Shown piece after piece: positions 8,565-16,882 of a stretch of 64,000 bases of DNA. The stretch spans positions 88,122 through 152,121 of the forward strand of contig NZ_LMSL01000040.1 of the NCBI RefSeq assembly GCF_001428405.1, in the 5' to 3' direction. Source of the stretch: Frateuria sp. Soil773. Lineage in GTDB: Bacteria > Pseudomonadota > Gammaproteobacteria > Xanthomonadales > Rhodanobacteraceae. The stretch's first letter is position 1. Each line of letters begins with the position of its first letter. A program made the translations under genes and the position numbers. Below the pieces are notes generated by a model. The model did no database searches and was not told where the DNA came from. It saw only the letters and a program-made list of their open reading frames with translations.

Positions 8565-9617
8565 ATGTCCGATGCCGTTCCGCAGTCCATCGTGGTGCCA
8601 CTCACGCGAGCCGCGATCTTCCTCGTCGCCACGATCGATCCAGGGAGGGATAACCTCGGGAGCGTGCGGGGCCTGTGCGCCGACCTGTCCGGCCTGCTGC
8701 GCGCGGTGGGCTTCCGGAGCCTCGACGGCGGGCTGACGTGCGTCATGGCGTTCGGTTCCGAGGCCTGGGACCGGCTGTTCGGCGCGCCGCGGCCCAGGGA
8801 CCTGCATCCGTTCCGGGAAATCAGGGGCGTGCACCATGCGGTGGCCACGCCGGGCGACATCCTCTTCCATATCCGCGCGAACCGCATGGATCTGTGCTTC
8901 GAGCTGGCGCAGCAGATCATGGCGCGGCTGGACGGCGTCGCCACCATCGTGGACGAGACGCACGGTTTCGGCTACTTCGACCAACGCGACCTGATGGGCT
9001 TCGTCGACGGCACCGAGAGCAAGCGGGGGCAGGCCGGCCTCGACGTCGCCATCGTCGGCGACGAAGACGCGGACTTCGCCGGCGGCAGCTACGTGATCGT
9101 GCAGAAGTACCTGCACGACCTCAAGGGCTGGCAGACGGTGCCCGTGGAACAGCAGGAGCGGATCATCGGCCGCACCAAGCTCACCAACGTCGAACTGGAC
9201 GACGCGACGAAGCCGTCCTATGCGCACAACGCGCTCACCACGATCGTCGAGAACGGCGAGGAACTCGACATCGTGCGCGACAACATGCCGTTCGGCGAAC
9301 TGGGCAAGGGCGAGTTCGGCACCTATTTCATCGGCTACGCCAAATCCCCGCACCGCATCGAGCAGATGCTGCAGAACATGTTCGTCGGCAATCCGCCGGG
9401 CAACTACGACCGCCTGCTCGACTTCAGCCGGGCCGTCACCGGCAGCCTCTTCTTCGTGCCGTCCGCCACCTTCCTGGACAACGTGTCCGGGGACGCGCCG
9501 GCCGTTGCGGCGCCCCCCGATGCGCCATCGGAGCCTCCGGCGCCTGCCCGCCCATCACCCGCCGGCGACGATTCGCTCGGCATCGGCTCGCTCAAGGGAG
9601 CATCCGCACATGAATAA
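8565..9617 (+). CDS. DyP-type heme peroxidase with encapsulation tag
   Basis: A 350-residue dye-decolorising peroxidase. The family GxxDG motif is present as GFVDGTES (distal Asp), and a candidate heme-ligand His lies in SYAHNAL. After the catalytic domain (to about residue 312) there is a Pro/Ala-rich linker and a tail DDSLGIGSLKG, which fits the family-1 encapsulin cargo-loading peptide. Start at 8565 with AGAGG 6 bases upstream. The gene overlaps the encapsulin gene by 8 bases. The enzyme oxidises bulky substrates with peroxide and is expected inside the shell. Its natural substrate is unknown. Confidence 0.93.
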   Translation: MSDAVPQSIVVPLTRAAIFLVATIDPGRDNLGSVRGLCADLSGLLRAVGFRSLDGGLTCVMAFGSEAWDRLFGAPRPRDLHPFREIRGVHHAVATPGDILFHIRANRMDLCFELAQQIMARLDGVATIVDETHGFGYFDQRDLMGFVDGTESKRGQAGLDVAIVGDEDADFAGGSYVIVQKYLHDLKGWQTVPVEQQERIIGRTKLTNVELDDATKPSYAHNALTTIVENGEELDIVRDNMPFGELGKGEFGTYFIGYAKSPHRIEQMLQNMFVGNPPGNYDRLLDFSRAVTGSLFFVPSATFLDNVSGDAPAVAAPPDAPSEPPAPARPSPAGDDSLGIGSLKGASAHE

Positions 9618-10416
9618 CCTTCACCGCAAACTTGCGCCGGTCTCGGAAGGCGCCTGGAAACAGGTCGAGCAGGAAGCCAGCCGCACGCTCAAGCGCTACC
9701 TGGCGGGGCGCCGGGTGGTGGATGTGGTGGGACCGAAGGGCTTCGAGTTGTCGTCCGTGGGAACCGGCCACCTGAAGCGCATCGCTCCGCCGGCGGACGG
9801 CATCGAGTCCTCCCTGCGCGAGGTTCGTGCCATCGTGGAGCTGCGCGTGCCGTTCGAGCTGACCCGCGAAGCGGTCGACTCGGTGGAGCGTGGCGCCAAC
9901 GATCCCGATCTCCAGCCGCTCAAGGATGCGGCCCGCAAGATCGCGTTCGCCGAAGACCGGGTGATCTTCGAGGGATACCAGGCCGCCGGGATCGCGGGGC
10001 TGCGCGCAGGCGCCAGCAACAAGCCGATCGCCCTGCCGGCGAAGGTCGAAGACTATCCGGGCGCCGTGGCACGCGCCGTCAATGCGCTGCGCGACGCCGG
10101 GGTCAACGGGCCCTACAAGCTTCTGCTGGGCGAAAAGCCCTACACCTGCGTCACCGGCTCGACCGGCGGGGGTTATCCCCTCGTCCGGGACATCGAGGAG
10201 ATCATGGAAAGCGAGATCGTGTGGGCTCCCGCGATCCAGGGCGGCGCGGTGGTGAGCACACGGGGCGGGGATTTCGAACTTCACCTGGGACAGGACTTCG
10301 CCATCGGCTACCTGAGCCACGACGCCCAATCGGTGCAGCTGTACCTGCAGGAGACGTTGACGTTCCTTCAACTGACGGCCGAAGCCGTCGTGATGCTCGA
10401 TTCCGATGTCAAATAA
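9610..10416 (+). CDS. Family-1 encapsulin shell protein
   Basis: The 268-residue product has the length and sequence features of T=1 encapsulin shells (linocin M18/CFP29 type). These include an N-terminal MNNLHRKLAPVSEGAWKQ helix, a RTLKRYLAGRRVVDV segment, and a C-terminal DFAIGYLSHD...LYLQETLTF region. An AAGGGAG site lies 10 bases before the start, inside the peroxidase gene. The shell self-assembles into an icosahedral compartment around tagged cargo, here the DyP peroxidase. The pair probably serves in oxidative stress defence. Confidence 0.95.
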   Translation: MNNLHRKLAPVSEGAWKQVEQEASRTLKRYLAGRRVVDVVGPKGFELSSVGTGHLKRIAPPADGIESSLREVRAIVELRVPFELTREAVDSVERGANDPDLQPLKDAARKIAFAEDRVIFEGYQAAGIAGLRAGASNKPIALPAKVEDYPGAVARAVNALRDAGVNGPYKLLLGEKPYTCVTGSTGGGYPLVRDIEEIMESEIVWAPAIQGGAVVSTRGGDFELHLGQDFAIGYLSHDAQSVQLYLQETLTFLQLTAEAVVMLDSDVK

Positions 10417-10524
10417 CCATTGAACCAACACAGCCCGGAAGGCCAGGTGTCATGGACGGGTCTGACTTCTTCATCGGTGCATCGTGCCCCGCTCCAGGAG
10501 AGTCTGATTGATCGGCTTCTTGCG

Positions 10525-10636
10525 CGTCATTCCTGCGAGGTGCTTTTCGACGGCCGAAGGCTGGTCAAGCAGGAATCCAGTGCCTTTGCGTTCAATGGCC
10601 TGCAGGCACTGGATCCCAGCCTTCGCTGGGATGACG
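10525..10636. repeat. Imperfect inverted intergenic repeat
   Basis: This element fills most of the 320-bp gap after the encapsulin gene. Its ends are CGTCAT and ATGACG, and an inner pair (ATCCAGTGCC at 10575-10584, GGCACTGGAT at 10605-10614) forms a strong stem. It resembles the dispersed GTCATTCC...GGAATCC-type intergenic palindromes common in xanthomonads. A role as terminator or mRNA stabiliser is possible. I see no convincing gene in 10417-10736. Confidence 0.55.
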
Positions 10637-10736
10637 GGCAAAATCGGGGGCTCCCTGGGCCTTTACGCTTGCAAGAGTGGGAAAACGGCGCTGACCGAGA
10701 AGCCTGCGGAGGCTGCCATGTCGAAGGAGACGCCTG

Positions 10737-11381
10737 GTGCTGCATGACCTGGCTTTTGCGATCAAGGTTTTTGCCGCCTTGTTCGCGATCATGAATCCGA
10801 TCGCGAACATCCCGGTGTTCCTGTCGCTGACCGATGGCGCCACCGACGCCGAGCGCCGGAAAGTGGCGTCTACGGCAGCGCTCGGCGTCGCCGTAGGCTG
10901 CGTTGTTTCTGCGGTGGCCGGTGGCGCCATCCTCCACATGTTCGGCCTGACCGTCGACGACTTCCGCATCGCAGGCGGCCTGCTGGTGCTCCTGATTGCG
11001 TTGAGCATGGTGCATGGCTCCCAGAGCACCCAGCACGCGGCCACGAGCCAGGAGAAGGCGAGCCTCGCGGATAGCCAGGCGGCAAGCATGGCCGTCTATC
11101 CGTTGACCGTTCCCATGCTGGTCGGCCCGGGAACCGTCGCCACGCTGATCGTGCTGGGGCAGGAAGCGGCGAAGACGGGCCGGGAGGTCGAACTGGCGAC
11201 CGGCCTGGTCGCTTTTCTCGCAGTGCTGACCGTTGCGCTCCTGGTCGCGCCGCTCGTCGGCCACTTCCTGTCGCCGAAGGCAACGGCGATCACCCAGCGA
11301 CTGATGGGGATGATCCTGGCCGCCATCGCGGTACAGATGATCCTGGCCGGTTTGCGGACGGCACTTTCCTTGCGCGGCTGA
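10737..11381 (+). CDS. MarC-family integral membrane protein
   Basis: A 214-residue protein with six predicted membrane helices. It has the MarC/UPF0056 signature FAIMNPIANIPVFLSLT near the N-terminus and a matching VYPLTVPMLVGPGTVATLI in the second half, an internal duplication typical of the family. The start is GTG at 10737 with AAGGAG 7 bases upstream. Despite the family name, MarC proteins have no proven role in multidrug resistance and their substrate is unknown. Confidence 0.88.
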   Translation: MLHDLAFAIKVFAALFAIMNPIANIPVFLSLTDGATDAERRKVASTAALGVAVGCVVSAVAGGAILHMFGLTVDDFRIAGGLLVLLIALSMVHGSQSTQHAATSQEKASLADSQAASMAVYPLTVPMLVGPGTVATLIVLGQEAAKTGREVELATGLVAFLAVLTVALLVAPLVGHFLSPKATAITQRLMGMILAAIAVQMILAGLRTALSLRG

Positions 11382-11434
11382 GCGGATTTCCGCCATCGGC
11401 ATCCGATCACCGACAACTTCCGATACGCATCCCC

Positions 11435-12358
11435 ATGATTGTCAGGCCCCACCAGACCCATTCAGTCGCAACCTTGCTGTTCGCCTTGCGCGGTTCCATC
11501 GTGCCGATCATCTGGCCCCGCGTGCTCTACACCATGTTGCTGTCGCTGGCAGTCGTGGTCGCGGAACGGCACGGCATAGCCGTGGCCTTCAACCTGAACC
11601 CGGCGCCGCTGACCTTGCTCGGACTGGCGCTCGCCATCTTTCTGCAGTTCCGGAACAGCGTGGCCTATCAGCGTTGGTGGGAGGGTCGAACGCTGTGGGG
11701 CGACCTCCTGATCGGCGTGCGCAACCTGACCCGCCAAACGGAGGCGTTCATGCCAAGCCTCGCCGCCGACAAGCGGCGTACGCTGGTCTTCGGACTGATC
11801 GGATTCATGCATGCGCTGCGGCATCACCTGCGCGGCACGCCTTGGGAGGACCAGTCGGGCAACTGGCTGGGCCGGGACGTACGGGAACAGTTGGAGACGG
11901 TCCCCAACCGGGCCAACGCGGTGCTTGGATTCCTGGGGCGGGCCTACGCCGGCGCCGCGCGTGAAGTCGGGCTGGACAACATCCTGCTGGCGCAGATGGA
12001 CCGCGAGCTCAACAACATGTCCCGCGTGCTGGGCGGTTGCGAGCGGCTCAAGAACACTCCGATACCGTTTGCCTACATCCTGCTCCTGCACCGCACGGTA
12101 CATGTGTATTGCTTCATGCTGCCGTTCTGCCTGATCGGCCCCCTGGGTTATTTCACGCCCGTGGTGGTCGGCGTCATCGCCTACACTTTCTTCGGTCTCG
12201 ATGCGATCGGCGAGCAGATCGAGGAGCCATTCGGCATGCTTCCCAACAGCCTGCCTCTCGACGCGATGTGCAGGACTGCCGAAATCGATTTGCTTGGCAT
12301 GCTGGGCGAAAGCGGACTTCCGCCTGCCATGCAACCTGAAAACTTCGTGCTGCTCTGA
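11435..12358 (+). CDS. Bestrophin-like anion channel protein
   Basis: The 307-residue product matches bacterial bestrophin homologs (UPF0187, YneE type). It has an early LRGSIVPIIWPRVL segment, FLQFRNSVAYQRWWEGRTLWG after the second helix, and a conserved C-terminal GLDAIGEQIEEPFG acidic motif. Bacterial homologs form pentameric ion channels in the inner membrane. It sits between MarC and a potassium-channel gene with gaps of 53 and 156 bp, so the three may share control of ion or osmotic balance (inference). Confidence 0.88.
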   Translation: MIVRPHQTHSVATLLFALRGSIVPIIWPRVLYTMLLSLAVVVAERHGIAVAFNLNPAPLTLLGLALAIFLQFRNSVAYQRWWEGRTLWGDLLIGVRNLTRQTEAFMPSLAADKRRTLVFGLIGFMHALRHHLRGTPWEDQSGNWLGRDVREQLETVPNRANAVLGFLGRAYAGAAREVGLDNILLAQMDRELNNMSRVLGGCERLKNTPIPFAYILLLHRTVHVYCFMLPFCLIGPLGYFTPVVVGVIAYTFFGLDAIGEQIEEPFGMLPNSLPLDAMCRTAEIDLLGMLGESGLPPAMQPENFVLL

Positions 12359-12514
12359 GGTTGTGCGCCTTTGCGGGCAATTCGTACCGGGTTGAAACCA
12401 CTCCCTTGCGATTGGAACCCGGGGAAACGCATCCAGACGGGATATGTATGGCGATCCGGTGGCCGGACGGGATCGTGAAGGGCCAATGGCCGGCCATGGC
12501 GACGGATCGGAATC

Positions 12515-13732
12515 ATGCAACTGCCCCACTTCAAGCGGCTTCGCGAGGCGTCGAGCCGTCTCCAGCGAGTCATGCACGCGCGCCTCTGGTTTCCGCAGGT
12601 TCCGCTGGCCCTCCTGATCGCCATGGGGGGCGCACTGCTGCTCGATTCGGATCATGGCCTGAACTGGCGGGTGCTCCTGCCCGCGATGCTGTCCGGGCGC
12701 ATGGACCTCGATCTGGCCCTGCTTCCGCGCCTCCTGATCGGCGTGGGCATGCTGACCATGGCCCTCGGGCTGGTCTTCCGGTCACGGATGGCTTGGGCGA
12801 TGGCGTTGCTGCTGTCCCTGACGGCGATCGCCAGTCTGGTGTTCAGCGCTCGCCACGCAGGGCAGGGGCTGGCGGTCTATTACGCCCTGGTCCTGGTCGC
12901 GCTCCTCGCGGCGGGTCGCCGATTCGATCGATCCAGCATGGCCGCCGGCACCCTGTTCGCGTTGACGTCCATGGTGATGCTGCTGCTCTACGCCACCTAT
13001 GGGTCCTACTATCTCGGCGACCAGTTCACTCCACGCATCGAAGACCTGGCCACGGCGCTGTATTTCGCCATCGTCACCACCAGCACCGTGGGGTACGGGG
13101 ACATCACGCCCCATACGACGGAGGCGCGACTGTTCAGCATCTCGCTGATCACGCTCGGCATTACCGTGTTCGCAACCTCGCTGACCGCGGTGATCGGACC
13201 GCTGGTTTCCCGCAGCCTCAAAGGCATCGTCGACAAGAAGCTCAAGCAAATGGACAGGAAAAATCATTTCATCGTCGTTGGCGATACCCCTCTGGCGGAC
13301 AACACGTGGCGCGAATTGATGCGGCGCGGTCAGCCCGTCACACGGATTTTCAACGAGGCGACGAAACCTTCCGGCGGCACGGGAGAGGACGTGGTGATCG
13401 GCGACCCGGGGAACGCGGATGTCCTTCGCCAAGCCGGCAGCGACAAGGCCCGAACCGTCCTGGCGATGCTTGCCGACGATTCGGACAACGCTTTCGTGGT
13501 GCTGGCCGTGCGCGAGGTGAACCCCGCAACGCAGACCGTGGTGGCGGTCAACGATGCCCGGCACCTGGAACGCATCCGGCTCGTCCGCCCTGACCTGATG
13601 ATTGCACCGCAGGTCCTGGGCGGCGAACTGGCGGCCAAGATCCTGTGCGGCGAAGAAGTGTCGGCCGACTTCGTGATGAAATCCGTGCTTCATCGGGCGT
13701 CCATGGAACCGGGTTCGAACCGGCGCGGGTGA
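12515..13732 (+). CDS. Kch-type voltage-gated-like potassium channel with RCK domain
   Basis: A 405-residue protein with several N-terminal membrane segments, a pore loop carrying the selectivity filter TTSTVGYGDITP (about residues 186-197), and a cytoplasmic RCK/TrkA-N-like domain. The nucleotide-binding glycine motif of that domain is degenerate (VVGDTPLADN). Length and layout are like E. coli Kch. It is expected to pass K+ across the inner membrane, gated by the RCK domain. Confidence 0.88.
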   Translation: MQLPHFKRLREASSRLQRVMHARLWFPQVPLALLIAMGGALLLDSDHGLNWRVLLPAMLSGRMDLDLALLPRLLIGVGMLTMALGLVFRSRMAWAMALLLSLTAIASLVFSARHAGQGLAVYYALVLVALLAAGRRFDRSSMAAGTLFALTSMVMLLLYATYGSYYLGDQFTPRIEDLATALYFAIVTTSTVGYGDITPHTTEARLFSISLITLGITVFATSLTAVIGPLVSRSLKGIVDKKLKQMDRKNHFIVVGDTPLADNTWRELMRRGQPVTRIFNEATKPSGGTGEDVVIGDPGNADVLRQAGSDKARTVLAMLADDSDNAFVVLAVREVNPATQTVVAVNDARHLERIRLVRPDLMIAPQVLGGELAAKILCGEEVSADFVMKSVLHRASMEPGSNRRG

Positions 13733-13886
13733 GTCCCCGGGCCGTAAGAGACTTTGATCGGAGGAGGGCGTCGTGAAGCGTAGTTCGTGGAGTGTGTTGC
13801 CCGCGATATTCGAAAGGTGGCTGCGATGCCGGTGATGGCGCTGGGTGGAATCCGCCGCTTTCAGGTGGCCGAACAGGCGACCCGGC

Positions 13887-13930
13887 GCGATGGCACCTGT
13901 CCCCGGCACGCCGTCGACAGGTGCCATCGC
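13887..13930. repeat. Perfect 15-bp inverted repeat
   Basis: GCGATGGCACCTGTC (13887-13901) and its exact complement (13916-13930) are separated by 14 bases. It lies in the 292-bp gap between the Kch-like gene and the next small gene. There is no T-run behind either arm, so it is not a classical intrinsic terminator. It looks like a REP-type extragenic palindrome. Confidence 0.6.
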
Positions 13931-14024
13931 TTCACGTGGCGGCGGAGAGCCAGCGATGCAGCGCGGCTCGCATCGGGGCGGACGATCTTGCGGGCTTTCA
14001 CCCGCTCGGACAGTTGATCGGACA

Positions 14025-14402
14025 ATGCCAGGCCTGCCGCTCGACGCGATCGACCTCGATGCCTTGCGACGCGTCCCGCGCGTCTCCTACTACTTTCGCT
14101 ATCCACTGCACCCGGGTGATTTTCTCGACCTTCGCGTCGCCGGCCGATTTCAAGGACGCTACACCTCCAAACCGTTGCACGGCCACCTCACGCCGGAGGG
14201 CAGGGTCGACCGTTCATCCCCGTACAACGGCGACGTGGCCGTCCTCTACATTCCCAGGAGTGCCCGGACGGTCGACGATGCCAGCGTGATCCTCACGCAT
14301 ATCGACCCGCAACTAGTCATCCTGGAATCAGGGCGGCGCAACTGGCCGACGATCCGTCAGGCCGCTCGGGATGCCATCTGCGACAAACTCGGCTTGCGCT
14401 AG
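14025..14402 (+). CDS. Hypothetical protein
   Basis: A 125-residue product, taking the ATG at 14025 as start. The open frame runs further upstream, but that part overlaps the palindrome and looks non-coding. The protein has a mixed alpha/beta appearance (VSYYFRYPLHPGD, DVAVLYIPRSARTVDD) with no membrane segment. No family recognised. It is the last gene before the mobile island. Confidence 0.5.
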   Translation: MPGLPLDAIDLDALRRVPRVSYYFRYPLHPGDFLDLRVAGRFQGRYTSKPLHGHLTPEGRVDRSSPYNGDVAVLYIPRSARTVDDASVILTHIDPQLVILESGRRNWPTIRQAARDAICDKLGLR

Positions 14403-14476
14403 GCATCAGCGAATCGTTCTTCGAACGCTTGGGGGGCACCCATGGATGCTCCTGAGCCCAGGTACTAGTAATTTTA

Positions 14477-14492
14477 CATAATATACATTATG
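14477..14492. repeat. AT-rich near-palindrome resembling the TnpS/TnpT intergenic site
   Basis: CATAATATACATTATG has perfect 6-bp arms around ATAC. Its core TAATATACATTA differs at one base from TAATGTACATTA in the tnpT-tnpS spacer (15697-15708). It lies on the far side of the tnpT-like gene and could be a second recombination or binding site. Confidence 0.4.
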
Positions 14493-14624
14493 CGCAATCA
14501 AGGATGGCCGCCGATGGAGCCGAAGGCCGTCCTTTTGGCTGCCTATGGCCATTGTTCTCCGCAGAGAAACCTCTACTTCCGCGGCAGTAAACCTCTGCAA
14601 ATGGCGCAGATGAAGTTCTGCACC

Positions 14625-14678
14625 GGGGAATGCAGCGCAGACAAACCTCTAACTGGAGAATGCAGCGCAGTGAAACCT
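14625..14678 (+). repeat. Two direct repeats of about 24 bp, 30-bp period
   Basis: Units at 14625-14648 and 14655-14678 share GAATGCAGCGCAG followed by AAACCT. Weaker AAACCTCT copies lie at 14567-14574 and 14589-14595, so the array decays leftwards. The repeats lie just past the 3' end of the tnpT-like gene in an otherwise gene-free 314-bp gap. The units are not CRISPR-like: there are no regular unique spacers. Confidence 0.5.
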
Positions 14679-14716
14679 AGGCAGCGGAGAACGCTTCGCG
14701 GCTGCTGTTCCGGTCC

Positions 14717-15610
14717 TCACTTGGGCTTCCGCGCCTTGGCAGCTTTCGATGATGCAGCTGATCGTAGACTTCGCTTCGTTGTCCGGACAGTACTGACCTT
14801 TGCTAGTGACGTTTCAAGCGCAACGACTTGCCCCGAGAGACGCGCGACTTCTCTTTCGGCTTCTTGCAGCTGCCGGTGGGACACCGTGTATCGCGCTTCA
14901 AGAGCTTGAGCAGCGTCACGCTGCCCCCGTTCCGCGGCATCGTGACGCTGCTGCCATTGCTTGGTTTCTTGCCGGGCGCGATCCACTTCCTGGTGAGCGC
15001 GATCCTCGATAGCCCGGACGTGCGCCGCGATACGCTCTCGCTCCTGGTCGGCGGCGGCGAGACGAGTATGGCGTTCCGCTTGAAGCGCTTCGATTTCGCT
15101 GGTTTGACGATCGACCAATGCCTGCAATCGATCCCGCTGTTGGACCAGGTCCTCCCGCAGGGCGTGGCTGTCGCGGAGCTGGCTGTCCAGGTTGGCACAG
15201 GCATGTTCGGCCAGCTCCTGGCGCGTCCGGGCTTGGGCCACCGTGGTCTCGGCCTCGGCCAAGGTGGCCGTCCAGTACGCGCGTTCCTCGTGGAGACGGG
15301 CCTCGCTCGCCGAAAGGGCGGCCCGGTCTTCGGCCAGCCGGGCTTGGAGGAGGCGTTCCGCGTGCGCCACGGCCAACTGCCAGAGCGCGGTCATCGCCTG
15401 CCCCGCTTCCGCCGGGAGTTCCGGGAGCTGCAGGACGTTCTGGAGGCGCTCCGCCAAGCCACCGCGCCACGTGTCCAGCATCCGCGTGATCGTGTTCGGT
15501 GAGCCGGTGCCCAACGCAGCCCGCACTTTTTCCACCGTCGGTTTGTCGCCGGCAGCGACCAGCGCATCGGCGGCGCGGTCGACCTGGTCCTGGGTGATCC
15601 CTGTGCGCAT
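14717..15610 (-). CDS. TnpT/KfrA-like DNA-binding coiled-coil protein
   Basis: The 297-residue product has an N-terminal KfrA-type DNA-binding region (about 1-120; ITQDQVDRAADALVAAGDKP, then ALGTGSPNTITRMLDTWRGG). A long coiled coil rich in Gln/Arg/Glu/Ala runs to the end, which is basic. It is divergent from a tyrosine recombinase, with a 104-bp palindrome-bearing spacer between. In Tn4651-type elements of the Tn3 family, exactly such a pair (TnpT accessory, TnpS recombinase) resolves cointegrates at the site between the genes. I infer that role. A plasmid-type KfrA function is the alternative. Confidence 0.68.
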   Translation of the reverse strand: MRTGITQDQVDRAADALVAAGDKPTVEKVRAALGTGSPNTITRMLDTWRGGLAERLQNVLQLPELPAEAGQAMTALWQLAVAHAERLLQARLAEDRAALSASEARLHEERAYWTATLAEAETTVAQARTRQELAEHACANLDSQLRDSHALREDLVQQRDRLQALVDRQTSEIEALQAERHTRLAAADQERERIAAHVRAIEDRAHQEVDRARQETKQWQQRHDAAERGQRDAAQALEARYTVSHRQLQEAEREVARLSGQVVALETSLAKVSTVRTTKRSLRSAASSKAAKARKPK

Positions 15611-15695
15611 GGAATGGTCTCCTCGATCGGCGCCCTGCCCGCTTGGTTTCGTACTCGCGATAAGTGATGATTATCGCCAGTAGGCGCCCTATGTC

Positions 15696-15709
15696 GTAAT
15701 GTACATTAC
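15696..15709. promoter_or_regulatory. Perfect 14-bp palindrome in the divergent spacer, putative recombination core site
   Basis: GTAATGTACATTAC ends 6 bases before the recombinase start codon, in an AT-rich patch of an otherwise GC-rich region. By analogy with the TnpS/TnpT systems it may be the core of the resolution site, an operator, or both. Confidence 0.5.
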
Positions 15710-15714
15710 ATATT

Positions 15715-16794
15715 ATGAATCATAAACGCTACTTACCCGCCCTTGCCGCACCTGCCGCCAGCCTCGTGCTGCCGGAGCAATTGGCCCAGCAGGCCGCCGA
15801 CGCCGTGCGCGAACTGCTCGCGGAAGCGGCCGCCGCCAATACCACGCGCAGCTACACGGCCGCCCTGCGTTACTGGGCCGGCTGGCACCAGGCGCGTTTC
15901 GGCGTCGAGCTCACCTTGCCCGTCAGCGAGGCCGTGGTGATCCAGTTCCTGGTCGACCATATCCAGCGCAAAAGCAAAACCGGCCTGGTCAGCGAGCTGC
16001 CGCCGGCGATCGATCAGGCCTTAGTCGCCGCCGGCCTCAAGGCCAAGCTGGGACCGCTCAAGCTCGCCACCGTGGTCCAGCGCGTGGCCGTGCTGTCGAC
16101 GGCGCACAAGCTCAAACGCCTGACGAACCCGTGCGAGCTGGCCAGCGTGCGCACGCTGCTCAGCCGCGCCCGACGCGCCGCGGTCAAACGTGGCGAGCGG
16201 CCGACCAAGAAGACCGCGATCACGCGCCCGGAGCTCGAAGCCATGCTGGCCACCTGCGACGACTCGCTGGAAGGGCTGCGCGATCGTGCCCTGCTCTGCT
16301 TCGGCTTCGCCAGCGGCGGACGCCGACGCAGCGAGATTGCGGCGGCCGATCTGCGTGATCTGCGCAAGGTCGGCGAGGACGGCTACATCTATCGGTTGGA
16401 GTATTCGAAGACGCAGCAGGCCGGGGTGAAAGTGGATTCGACACCGGACAAACCGATCCTGGGGCGTAGCGCCGAGGCGCTCGCGGCCTGGCTCAAGGCG
16501 GCGGGGATCCATGAGGGGGCTATTTTCCGGCGGATATGGAAGGATCGGGTAGGCCCTGCCCTTCTACCGGGCTCGGTGGCGACGATCGTCAAACGGCGGG
16601 CAGCGATGGCAGGACTGGAGGGCAATTTCGGGGCGCACAGCCTTAGATCGGGTTTTGTGACTGAAGCGGGTAAGCAGGGCGTACCCTTGCCGGCGGTGAT
16701 GGCGATGACCGAGCACCGCTCGGTGGCGAGCGTGATCGGGTATTTCCAATCTGGCGCCGCCGAGGAAAATCCGGCAGCTCGACTACTCAAGTAG
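15715..16794 (+). CDS. TnpS-like tyrosine recombinase
   Basis: A 359-residue phage-integrase-family recombinase. It has an N-terminal SAM-like core-binding domain (about 20-110, AANTTRSYTAALRYWAGW). The catalytic domain carries Arg in SGGRRRSE (about 203), HSLR (about 308-311), His in MTEHRS (about 335) and nucleophile Tyr343 in VIGYFQS. All key residues are present, so it should be active. The divergent KfrA/TnpT-like partner suggests cointegrate resolution for a Tn3-family element. No Tn3 transposase gene lies in the window, so the module may be stranded. Confidence 0.85.
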   Translation: MNHKRYLPALAAPAASLVLPEQLAQQAADAVRELLAEAAAANTTRSYTAALRYWAGWHQARFGVELTLPVSEAVVIQFLVDHIQRKSKTGLVSELPPAIDQALVAAGLKAKLGPLKLATVVQRVAVLSTAHKLKRLTNPCELASVRTLLSRARRAAVKRGERPTKKTAITRPELEAMLATCDDSLEGLRDRALLCFGFASGGRRRSEIAAADLRDLRKVGEDGYIYRLEYSKTQQAGVKVDSTPDKPILGRSAEALAAWLKAAGIHEGAIFRRIWKDRVGPALLPGSVATIVKRRAAMAGLEGNFGAHSLRSGFVTEAGKQGVPLPAVMAMTEHRSVASVIGYFQSGAAEENPAARLLK

Positions 16795-16882
16795 ATTATT
16801 CTCACGATGTAGGGGCCTGGGCCAACGGAGCTGTGTAGGTTTCATGTGAGCCCGCCTGCTTTTCGATGAAACGATAGAGGCC

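Noticed and set aside
10420-10794. 124-codon frame after the encapsulin gene
   Set aside because: Lies over an inverted repeat and the start of marC, with no protein character.
14561-14690. CRISPR-like array
   Set aside because: Only two good repeats with a 6-base interval, decaying copies and no cas genes.
14490-14909. 139-codon plus-strand frame
   Set aside because: Its first part is translated short repeats and its second part is antisense to the tnpT-like gene.
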